Positions 1 to 6,646 of a stretch of DNA of 8,093 bases are shown piece after piece; position 1 is the first letter of the stretch; each line of letters opens with the position of its first letter. The stretch comes from Gammaproteobacteria bacterium (GTDB lineage: Bacteria; Pseudomonadota; Gammaproteobacteria; BMS3Bbin11). Where the stretch lies: positions 1 to 8,093 of the forward strand of contig JAUVSB010000060.1 of NCBI GenBank assembly GCA_030597275.1, in the 5' to 3' direction. The notes under the pieces were generated by a model. It did no database searches. It was not told the DNA's origin and saw nothing but the letters and a program-made list of their open reading frames with translations. Both the position numbers and the translations under genes were made by a program.

Positions 1-983
1 CAAAGTGCGTTCAAACCGCGCTTAACCTTAAGCGGTGAACCCTTGCCCACATTACGATCAAACGATTCTGCATAATTACCTACCTGTTTGATAATGTTGT
101 AGGCCCAGTCTTTCTTAAGGCCCAGTGTGGCACCGGTATTCTTATCAAGTCCCAGCAGGCGTCGCACTGCGGGTACGCGCGAGACCTTACGAACATGATC
201 AACATTGGCGGATGAAATACCTGCCTCTTCTGCATCCAGCATTACAAAAAGGCTCCATCGCACAATCTTTGCCCAGCCGGCATTGCCAACTGCAATTGCA
301 GGGCCTAATGGCTCTTTAGAGATAACTTCCGGAAGCACCTTCGAATCTGCCGGATTTTTTAATTGTGTTCTAAATGAATACAAAGAAGACCGGTCAGAAG
401 TAACGACTTCACATTGCCCTGCATCATAGGCAGCCAATGTCTTTTGTGCTGAATCAAACTCTTTTGCCTGATATTTCATCCGGTTAAGTAAAAAATAGTC
501 CTTAAGATTCTCGATATGGGTTGTCGCTTTTTCTACGCAGATCGTTGAACCATTTAACTCAAGCGCACTTCTAATGGCAGACTTCTTCGATACCATAAAA
601 CCCTGGCCGTCATAATAGTTTACACCAACGAAGGTAATACCCATGCCTGTATCACGTGACAGATTCCAGGTGGTATGCCTTGAAAGAATATCGAATTTTC
701 CTGTTGTCAGCGCTTTAAATCGATCAGCAGCCGAAACTGGAATGAACTCAACTTTTGATGCATCAGAAAGGACTGCTGCTGCAACTGCACGGCAAATATC
801 TACATCAAGACCATGCCATTGACCCTTATCATCTTTCACTGAAAAACCTGGCAGGTTTTCATTGATTCCACAGCGAACAGCACCATGCTTTATCACCTTC
901 TCCAGACTGGATGCATGGGCGCCAACATTCATCATTAAGCTGCTTAGGAATAATACGAAAAGCAGGGAATATTTTTGTTTCAT
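1..983 (-). CDS. Amino-acid ABC transporter periplasmic substrate-binding protein, AapJ/BztA type (C-terminus cut by window edge)
   Basis: Periplasmic binding protein that would capture polar L-amino acids and deliver them to an AapQMP-type ABC permease. I read 327 complete codons from the ATG at 983 with no stop before the left edge. The last residues (RGLNAL, then a codon starting TG) match the family's near-terminal RGLNALW, so only about 15 residues should be missing. Residues 1-24 form a signal peptide (basic start, hydrophobic core, AHA|SS cleavage). The mature part follows the family line by line: GLDVDICRAVAAA (58-70), DILSRHTTWNLSRDTG (98-113, with the arginine expected to hold the substrate carboxylate), VNYYDGQGFMV (121-131), TSDRSSLYS (195-203) and ISKEPLGP (221-228). 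The usual GDDQW is GNAGW here (233-237), so ligand preference may differ. It lies 54 nt after the DUF2782 gene. The ribosome site is weak (AAGAG, about 12 nt upstream). Permease genes would be expected beyond the left edge. Family is confident; the exact substrate is not. Confidence 0.93.
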   Translation of the reverse strand, partial: MKQKYSLLFVLFLSSLMMNVGAHASSLEKVIKHGAVRCGINENLPGFSVKDDKGQWHGLDVDICRAVAAAVLSDASKVEFIPVSAADRFKALTTGKFDILSRHTTWNLSRDTGMGITFVGVNYYDGQGFMVSKKSAIRSALELNGSTICVEKATTHIENLKDYFLLNRMKYQAKEFDSAQKTLAAYDAGQCEVVTSDRSSLYSFRTQLKNPADSKVLPEVISKEPLGPAIAVGNAGWAKIVRWSLFVMLDAEEAGISSANVDHVRKVSRVPAVRRLLGLDKNTGATLGLKKDWAYNIIKQVGNYAESFDRNVGKGSPLKVKRGLNAL

Positions 984-1037
984 CACGACGATTTACTCTT
1001 GGTTGGTGTTATTGAATTCAACAGTTAAACAAGTGGA

Positions 1038-1406
1038 CTACCAGCGAAAAAGTGTCCATTGCGGCGGGTTTACTTCAAGACCCACAGTATCTCTTTTGTA
1101 TTCCATTTCCCCTGTACCGTCAGGGTCAACCAGGTAATAGGGTGAACCAACACTCGGGGTAATTTTGACCATATATACACGGTCGTTAACACTGTATTCC
1201 TGGACTTCACGGTTATCGAACTGCTGGATATTAATCACTGGCTCAAGACCATCTTCAATGAGTGCAGGGTTTACGTCTCCTGAACTGAAGACGTGCTTTT
1301 TGTTTGTATCCGTCTCACCTGCCTGTGCAGCAGAAAAGCTGAAAATGATCAGTCCCAGTATCATTGACGCTGGCGCAACTATCACTTTAATTACTTTCAT
1401 TTTCAT
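1038..1406 (-). CDS. Small secreted DUF2782-family protein of unknown function
   Basis: A 122-residue protein with no known biochemical role. Residues 1-29 look like a signal peptide (MKMKVIK start, hydrophobic stretch about 8-27, AQA|GE cleavage), so the mature protein of about 93 residues should sit in the periplasm. It has no lipobox cysteine. The body carries what I recognise as the DUF2782 pattern: VQEYSVNDRVYMVKITPS (68-85), PYYLVDPDGTGEME (89-102) and a tryptophan-containing end, NPPQWTLFRW (113-122). These suggest one small beta-rich domain. The ATG at 1406 was chosen; an in-frame ATG two codons later (1400) is equally possible, and neither has a strong ribosome site. From memory, DUF2782 genes often sit next to polA, but no polA is present here. 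The gene starts 74 nt after the M48 protease gene and ends 54 nt before the substrate-binding protein, so it could be the tail of that operon or a separate unit. Confidence 0.85.
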   Translation of the reverse strand: MKMKVIKVIVAPASMILGLIIFSFSAAQAGETDTNKKHVFSSGDVNPALIEDGLEPVINIQQFDNREVQEYSVNDRVYMVKITPSVGSPYYLVDPDGTGEMEYKRDTVGLEVNPPQWTLFRW

Positions 1407-1480
1407 TTTATTTTCGTCAAATTTCGAGCCGCTATGGTATCAGATTCAGACACCCTATGCCCCGTATGGAGGGATTCTTA

Positions 1481-3445
1481 TCAGAATTTCAGATTAGCTT
1501 CTTTCATTAGCGGCATAGGGCAATGCAGCAGTGCAGAAATAACCCTGAGCATTTCGTATTCTTCAATTCGATAGTTTCGATCAAAACCTATTATCGCCAT
1601 CAGACTATTAATAATTTCCTCTTTAATCAGCGGGCGGGCTCGATCTATAGCAGCCAGTGCCGCATCAAAATGAGCGGTCCAGTCAGCGGGCATATAAAAT
1701 TCTGGCCATTGCTGACTACCGAACAGCTTGTCCATCCCCGCATTATAGGCGCGTTTCGCCTGTTGCTCATTGTCATGCCCAAAGATTGCCACTACAGAAA
1801 ATAGTGTCCGCAAATGGTACTGAAGACGAGCAAGTTTTATCTGTTTTTTACCGCTGGAAGAATCCGGTCGGCGGTTTTCTTCCAGCATCTGCAAAAGCAA
1901 CCGGGAAAGCATGTATTCAAAACTGCTGACCTGATTATCAAGTGGAATCAGACGTTCAACCAGCGTATAGAAATCGAGTCGTGTTTGCCATGTCAGATGG
2001 CGAATAGCTGGAAAACCGAGATCGAGTATTGGTAATCTAAGATTTTGTGCCAGGCCATCAAGTTGCTGCCTTACCTCCATGACTCGTTGTGAATCGATGC
2101 CCATTCCTGCAGCACGGATAACATTCATTTGCAGTTGTTTGATTTCGTCTTCATTATTCAGCAACAGGGCGAGAATTACTTCGCGCACAGTATTTTCTGA
2201 TTCCACCTCAAGACGAACCCTGTCCGGGATATGTTTGAGCACAGAGCGGGCAGATTGTAGAGATTCACCATCGAAACCGTCCCCGTCAATATTGGAGAAA
2301 CCGGAAACACTCTCCGATGCAAAACCTGCCCGTTCATCCTCATCTGCAGCAGTTGATCTTTTCTGTGAGGCATTGCTGCTGATTTGCTGCATTTTCACAG
2401 CAAGTCTGGCTAATTCCTGATTATCGAATCGAATTCCCATTCGATGCAGGCGATCTTGAATCGGTGGGTGGGTAGCGAACAGGCTACTGAATTGCTTCTG
2501 CAGTCCATTGGCAAAAAGCATGTGACTGACTTCCTCAGTTCCTGAGTCTGTAAGTACTGAACCATGCTGCCAGGCAGCAATCTTTTTAAGTGCTCCACCT
2601 ATACCATCCTTGTGGCGCGTGAACTGCACAGCAGAGGCATCGGCCAGAAACTCTCGTTGACGCGAGATAGCTGCCTTGATTAGTCGACCTGCCAACTGAC
2701 CTATATAACCAATGATGGTCAGTCCTACACCGAGCAGCAGGACCACCAGCACTCCTCCTGACGACCCCCTGCTGGAACGCACCCGCGTATGCGCTGTACT
2801 ACGCAAAAGAATGCCACCCATCATGCCAATCAGGGTGATGCCAAAGAGAGGTCCAAGCAAACGCATGTTCATCCGCATATCCCCGTTCAGGATATGGCTA
2901 AACTCATGTCCGAGCACACCTTGCAGCTCATCACGGTTGAAGATTTCCAGTGCTCCCCGGGTCACTGCAACAGCTGCATCCTCGGGTTGATGGCCGGCTG
3001 CAAAAGCATTAATCCCGGACTCCTGTTCCAGTACATACACCTGTGGTACAGGCAGACCTGATGCAATAGCCATTTCCTCTACTATATTAACCAGTCTGCG
3101 CACACGTCGATCCGGGTGATTAGCATCGACGAGCGCTCCTCCCAATGCCGTAGCAACCTTACTACCTCCTCCCCGTAGCGTCATCATCCGGTAGAGGCTG
3201 GCAAGTCCGATAAAGATGATGATACCTAGTGAGAAAAGCCACAGGGAATTAGCATCGGCCTCTATCCAGCCTTTTATATCGACAGGGGCACCGAGGGATT
3301 GTGAGTATTCACTTACAGTTAAATGCTTGACCAGCAGGAAGATTGCATCCAGTGCGACAACAATAATGGCGACAGCAAGTGCATAGATGAACAATAACCA
3401 ACGAGTTTTAGACCTGGCATGCTCCTGTTGCTGGAAAAAGTTCAT
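1481..3445 (-). CDS. M48-family (HtpX-like) membrane zinc metalloprotease with long C-terminal extension
   Basis: A 654-residue inner-membrane zinc protease, expected to degrade misfolded or damaged membrane proteins on the cytoplasmic side, as HtpX does. Hydrophobic segments lie near 16-39, 68-88, 196-215 and 230-255. The zinc site is visible: HEFSH at 180-184 (ligands H180 and H184, catalytic E181) and E265 in REFLADASA (third ligand). The conserved THPPIQDRL follows at 325-333. The M48 core therefore ends near residue 340. A polar Ser/Asp/Gly-rich linker (about 355-400) leads to a further 250 residues of mostly helical, soluble-looking sequence. E. coli HtpX is about 293 residues, so this is not the classical form but a longer relative. 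Its last part (about 605-647: IINSLMAIIGFDRNYRIEEY..LLHCPMP) resembles TerB-like helical domains; that is inference only. The gene starts 14 nt after lemA, a pairing that suggests joint function. The ribosome site is weak. Confidence 0.93.
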   Translation of the reverse strand: MNFFQQQEHARSKTRWLLFIYALAVAIIVVALDAIFLLVKHLTVSEYSQSLGAPVDIKGWIEADANSLWLFSLGIIIFIGLASLYRMMTLRGGGSKVATALGGALVDANHPDRRVRRLVNIVEEMAIASGLPVPQVYVLEQESGINAFAAGHQPEDAAVAVTRGALEIFNRDELQGVLGHEFSHILNGDMRMNMRLLGPLFGITLIGMMGGILLRSTAHTRVRSSRGSSGGVLVVLLLGVGLTIIGYIGQLAGRLIKAAISRQREFLADASAVQFTRHKDGIGGALKKIAAWQHGSVLTDSGTEEVSHMLFANGLQKQFSSLFATHPPIQDRLHRMGIRFDNQELARLAVKMQQISSNASQKRSTAADEDERAGFASESVSGFSNIDGDGFDGESLQSARSVLKHIPDRVRLEVESENTVREVILALLLNNEDEIKQLQMNVIRAAGMGIDSQRVMEVRQQLDGLAQNLRLPILDLGFPAIRHLTWQTRLDFYTLVERLIPLDNQVSSFEYMLSRLLLQMLEENRRPDSSSGKKQIKLARLQYHLRTLFSVVAIFGHDNEQQAKRAYNAGMDKLFGSQQWPEFYMPADWTAHFDAALAAIDRARPLIKEEIINSLMAIIGFDRNYRIEEYEMLRVISALLHCPMPLMKEANLKF

Positions 3446-3459
3446 TAGTAACAGCTACT

Positions 3460-4047
3460 CTAAAACTTCACTTCTGGCATCTCACGTTTTGTTTCTGTTT
3501 CTATTTCCAGGAAGGCGCTGGGCATGAACTTGAACCATCCGGCTATCAACGAACCAGGGAACATTTCTATGCCATTGTTATAGCTCATTACGGCATCATT
3601 GAAGGCCTGCCTGGCAAATGAGACTTTATTTTCCGTGGTCGTCAGCTGCTCCTGAAAGTCTCGCATATTCTCATTAGCCTTAAGGTCAGGATAGGATTCA
3701 GATAAGGCAAACAGACGTCCAAGCATCCCGCTCAAGGCCTGGTCGGCACCAGATAATTCCGCAATCGCCTGCGCATTAACAGGGTCAGCGGCGGCGGCCT
3801 GCAAACCATTTACTGCGACATTTCTTGCCTTGATGACCGCTTCCAGTGTTTCCCGTTCGTGTTTCATATACCCCTTGACCGATTCTATCAAGGCGGGGAT
3901 AAGGTCATAACGACGCGTCAATTGCACATCAATCTGTGCAAAACCATTCTTCACCCCATTTCGCAAACCAACCAATTTATTATAAAGAGCTACTCCATAG
4001 AGTATTATTGCTACGACAATTGCTAAAAATATTATCTCACCACTCAT
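3460..4047 (-). CDS. lemA: LemA-family membrane protein
   Basis: A 195-residue LemA-family protein, the usual length. The biochemical role is unknown; family members have one N-terminal membrane anchor and a long helical-bundle domain. Here the anchor is residues 4-21. The family signature follows: YNKLVGLRNGVK (22-33), QIDVQLTRRYDLIPALIESVKGY (38-60, in two overlapping conserved blocks) and HERETLEAVIKARN (63-76). ELSGADQALSGMLGRL (97-112), the LFALSESYPDLKAN stretch (112-125) and the FPGSLIAGWF motif near 163-172 complete it. It ends with PEVKF, close to the family's typical last residues. A good Shine-Dalgarno supports the ATG at 4047. The gene lies 24 nt after sthA and 14 nt before the M48 protease, so it is very probably co-transcribed and co-translated with the protease. 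LemA next to M48-type proteases recurs in bacteria, which suggests it is a partner or adaptor; that is inference. Confidence 0.96.
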   Translation of the reverse strand: MSGEIIFLAIVVAIILYGVALYNKLVGLRNGVKNGFAQIDVQLTRRYDLIPALIESVKGYMKHERETLEAVIKARNVAVNGLQAAAADPVNAQAIAELSGADQALSGMLGRLFALSESYPDLKANENMRDFQEQLTTTENKVSFARQAFNDAVMSYNNGIEMFPGSLIAGWFKFMPSAFLEIETETKREMPEVKF

Positions 4048-4054
4048 ATTCCGT

Positions 4055-4059
4055 CTCCC
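4055..4059 (-). promoter_or_regulatory. Ribosome binding site of lemA
   Basis: Reads GGGAG on the minus strand, 7 nt before the lemA ATG. It is the clearest Shine-Dalgarno match in the window. It suggests that lemA is translated independently and perhaps more strongly than its operon neighbours, whose sites are weak. Confidence 0.7.
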
Positions 4060-4071
4060 GCCAAAAAAGAT

Positions 4072-5472
4072 TCAAAAGTTTCGGTTTAATCCATTTAGTG
4101 CAGCCACTCGATAAGCCTCTGCCATCGTTGGGTAATTAAATGTTGTTTCGACAAAATAACGGATGCTATTACCCTTCCCTTGCCGGGTCATCACTGCCTG
4201 ACCAATGTGTATGATCTCTGAGGCGCGCTCACCAAAACAATGTATACCGAGTATCTCAAGTGTTTCACGATGAAATAACAGTTTTAGCATACCGACAGTG
4301 TGCCCAGCAATCTGTGCCCGTGCAATGGAATTGAACATCGCTTGACCAACCTCATAAGGGACACCTTCGTCGGTTAGTTCACGCTCTGTTTTGCCCAGTG
4401 AACTGATTTCCGGGCTGGTATAAATGCCCGTTGGAAACTCACGGTCCAGTTGCCAGTCAACTTCAGGATCGGCGATGCATGCAGCAACATAACGCCCCTG
4501 ATCATAACTGGCACTGGCAAGGCCTGGTGCACCAATCACATCACCTATAGCGTAAATATGTGAATGTGTTGTCCTGTATAACCCATCGACCTGAACACAA
4601 CCGCGGCTGTCACTCTCAATTCCAAGACCATCAAGGCCCATGCTATCACTATTTCCTGTACGTCCGTTTGCCCATAGCAGCAAATCTGTTCTGATCTTTT
4701 TCCCGGACCGAGTGTGTAGAATAACGCTATCATCCAGTGTCTCTACTCGCTCATATTCTTCATTATGACGAATCACAGTCCCCTGTTCACGCAAATGATA
4801 GCTCAGGGCATCGGTAATTTCGTCATCAAGAAAAGACAGCAATCTGTCTCGAGTGTTGACCAGGTTCACCTTTACATCAAGATTACAGAATATGGATGCA
4901 TACTCACAGCCGATGACGCCTGCGCCATAAATAGTCAGAGAGTCAGGGGTACGGTCAAGTTTCAATATACTCGTACTGTCATGAATTCGTGGATGATTAA
5001 AATCGAGATCAGGCGGATGGTAGGGGCGTGAACCTGTGGCAAGAACGAAATAATCCGCGCTCAGGGCCTCCTTATCACGCTCTTTTCCAGTCACATTGAT
5101 GTAGTGGGTATCAATAAAGCTGGCATGCCCATGATAGACCGCAATATGATTTCGCTCACAATACCGATTTAGCTGTAAGACCTGCTTTTCGATAACCCTT
5201 TCTACATTATGCAACAGGGCTGCATAGTCTGGCATGATGTGTTCGGTAACCCCTTTGAACAATGGGTTATTTCGGTAATCAGCAAGCATCTGTATGGCAT
5301 GGCGTAATACCTTGCTGGGAATAGTTCCACAGTGAGTACTGCTTCCACCTGTTCTATTATTCCTTTCAATCAGTGCAACACGGCAACCGCTTTTGGCGAG
5401 TTTCATGGCCGCGCCTTCGCCACCAGGGCCGCTACCTATGACGATAGCATCGTAGTGTGTTGATTCCGTCAT
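4072..5472 (-). CDS. sthA: Soluble pyridine nucleotide transhydrogenase (Si-specific NAD(P)+ transhydrogenase)
   Basis: A cytoplasmic FAD flavoenzyme that moves reducing equivalents between NADPH and NAD+, balancing the two pools. With the ATG at 5472 the protein is 466 residues, the same length as E. coli SthA, and aligns from the first residues (YDAIVIGSGPGGEGAA at 7-22). An open frame continues upstream to a TTG at 5508 overlapping dgt, but those 12 extra residues are not expected in the family. Domains in order: FAD-binding GSGPGG (13-18); active-site region GGSSTHCGTIPSK (42-54); NAD(P)-binding GAGVIGCEYA (183-192); second FAD motif HIYAIGDVIG (305-314); C-terminal dimerisation part with HCFGERASEIIHIGQ (411-425) and FNYPTMAEAYRVAALNGLN (445-463). 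Both positions that hold the redox disulfide in related reductases are changed (S45, T50), and a cysteine appears at 48. It lies 13 nt after dgt with no clear ribosome site of its own, so translation may be coupled to dgt. Confidence 0.96.
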   Translation of the reverse strand: MTESTHYDAIVIGSGPGGEGAAMKLAKSGCRVALIERNNRTGGSSTHCGTIPSKVLRHAIQMLADYRNNPLFKGVTEHIMPDYAALLHNVERVIEKQVLQLNRYCERNHIAVYHGHASFIDTHYINVTGKERDKEALSADYFVLATGSRPYHPPDLDFNHPRIHDSTSILKLDRTPDSLTIYGAGVIGCEYASIFCNLDVKVNLVNTRDRLLSFLDDEITDALSYHLREQGTVIRHNEEYERVETLDDSVILHTRSGKKIRTDLLLWANGRTGNSDSMGLDGLGIESDSRGCVQVDGLYRTTHSHIYAIGDVIGAPGLASASYDQGRYVAACIADPEVDWQLDREFPTGIYTSPEISSLGKTERELTDEGVPYEVGQAMFNSIARAQIAGHTVGMLKLLFHRETLEILGIHCFGERASEIIHIGQAVMTRQGKGNSIRYFVETTFNYPTMAEAYRVAALNGLNRNF

Positions 5473-5485
5473 ACTATTAGCGTAT

Positions 5486-6634
5486 TCAAGTAAGCTCGCC
5501 AGGCTCAAATAGCCGCCGGTATTCGGTCATCGCAAAACGATCTGTCATGCCGGCTATATAATCGGCAACGACACGCGCCAGCGCACTTTCTGAATCACCT
5601 GCCATTTCCGATGACAGTGCATGATATTGAGTAGGCAGTATTCGATAATCATCCATAAATGCATGGAACATTTTACTGATCACACGTTCTGCTTTTTTAC
5701 TCATACGCAGCACACGGTAGTGCTGGTATAAGTTTTGACGAAGAAATTGTTTCAGCTCAAGTGAATCTTTCGCCACTTCATCACTATGCATCAATAGTGG
5801 CCTGCCATAACTCCTGACCTCATCAATATCTCTGACACCTGAGTCCAGTAGGGCCTGCCTGCTTGTTTCAATCAGGTCAACAACCAGGTGATTTATCATG
5901 CGACGGACAGTTTCATTGATCATGCGTCTACCATCGAGTTGAGGATACAGTTTGCTAACGGTCTCACATTGCCTGGCGAATAAACGTGTTTCACGCAATT
6001 GCTCAACCGTGATCAGTTCGCATCTCAGGCCATCATCTACATCATGATTATTGTAGGCAATGCTATCCGCGATGTTGGTAAGCTGTGCTTCCAGACTCGG
6101 TTGTCCACCTTCCAAAAAGCGCTGACCCACATCACCAAGATCTCTGGCATTCTTTTTCGAACAATGTTTGAGGATACCTTCACGTGTTTCAAAAGTGAGA
6201 TTAATACCCGGGAATTCTGCATATTTCTGTTCCAGCTGGTCAACCATACGAAGTGACTGCAGATTATGCTCAAAACCACCAAAATCCTTCATGCAGGCAT
6301 TCAGGGTATCCTGCCCACTGTGACCAAATGGTGTATGTCCCAGATCGTGAGCCAGCGAGATGGCTTCTGTGAGATCTTCATTGAAATCCATTTCACGTGC
6401 TATAGAACGTGCAATCTGGGCAACTTCTATTGAATGAGTCAGCCGGGTGCGGAACAGATCACCTTCATGATTGACGAAGACCTGGGTCTTGTATTCAAGC
6501 CGCCTGAAGGCTGCTGAATGAATGATACGGTCCCGGTCTCGTTGAAATTCAGACCGGTATGTGGGCGAGCTCTCTTTATATAACCTGCCCTTGCTTTGTT
6601 CTGAATGTGCACTATAGGGCGCCAGCTTCTGCAT
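5486..6634 (-). CDS. dgt: Deoxyguanosinetriphosphate triphosphohydrolase-like protein (HD domain dNTPase)
   Basis: Predicted cytoplasmic dNTPase that hydrolyses dGTP (and perhaps other dNTPs) to the deoxynucleoside plus triphosphate, limiting dNTP pools. The 382-residue length fits the shorter dGTPase-like class rather than the roughly 505-residue E. coli Dgt, so substrate range is uncertain. The HD-superfamily metal site is intact: H67 in RTRLTHSIEVAQIAR (62-76), H96-D97 in LAHDLGHTPFGHSGQ (94-108) and D190 in NIADSIAYNNHDVDDG (187-202). The N-terminal DRDRIIHSAAFRRLEYKTQVF block (33-53, conserved in the class) and GMTDRFA (362-368) are also present. The ATG at 6634 lies 12 nt after aroB; an AGG 8 nt upstream and a GAGG only 2 nt upstream make a mediocre ribosome site. 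No other in-frame ATG occurs before codon 82, which would delete the catalytic histidine. Placement after aroK-aroB matches a gene order I recall in beta- and gammaproteobacteria. Confidence 0.94.
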   Translation of the reverse strand: MQKLAPYSAHSEQSKGRLYKESSPTYRSEFQRDRDRIIHSAAFRRLEYKTQVFVNHEGDLFRTRLTHSIEVAQIARSIAREMDFNEDLTEAISLAHDLGHTPFGHSGQDTLNACMKDFGGFEHNLQSLRMVDQLEQKYAEFPGINLTFETREGILKHCSKKNARDLGDVGQRFLEGGQPSLEAQLTNIADSIAYNNHDVDDGLRCELITVEQLRETRLFARQCETVSKLYPQLDGRRMINETVRRMINHLVVDLIETSRQALLDSGVRDIDEVRSYGRPLLMHSDEVAKDSLELKQFLRQNLYQHYRVLRMSKKAERVISKMFHAFMDDYRILPTQYHALSSEMAGDSESALARVVADYIAGMTDRFAMTEYRRLFEPGELT

Positions 6635-6646
6635 TGCCTCAGCCTG

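Noticed and set aside
1407..1480. Possible terminator or promoter in the 74-nt gap after the protease gene
   Set aside because: The GC-rich stretch (CCATACGGGGCATAGGG) is a mirror-like repeat that cannot form a good stem, and no U-run follows it. A TTGACG near the DUF2782 start has no suitable -10 before the gene.
205..3061. Several plus-strand open frames of 65-113 codons across the binding-protein, DUF2782 and protease genes
   Set aside because: They lie antisense to strongly conserved coding sequence, overlap one another, and show no recognisable domains. They are shadows of the minus-strand genes.
5473..5508. Upstream TTG start for sthA giving 478 residues and overlapping dgt
   Set aside because: The ATG at 5472 gives 466 residues and lines up with the N-terminus of E. 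coli SthA. The extra 12 residues only read through the end of dgt.
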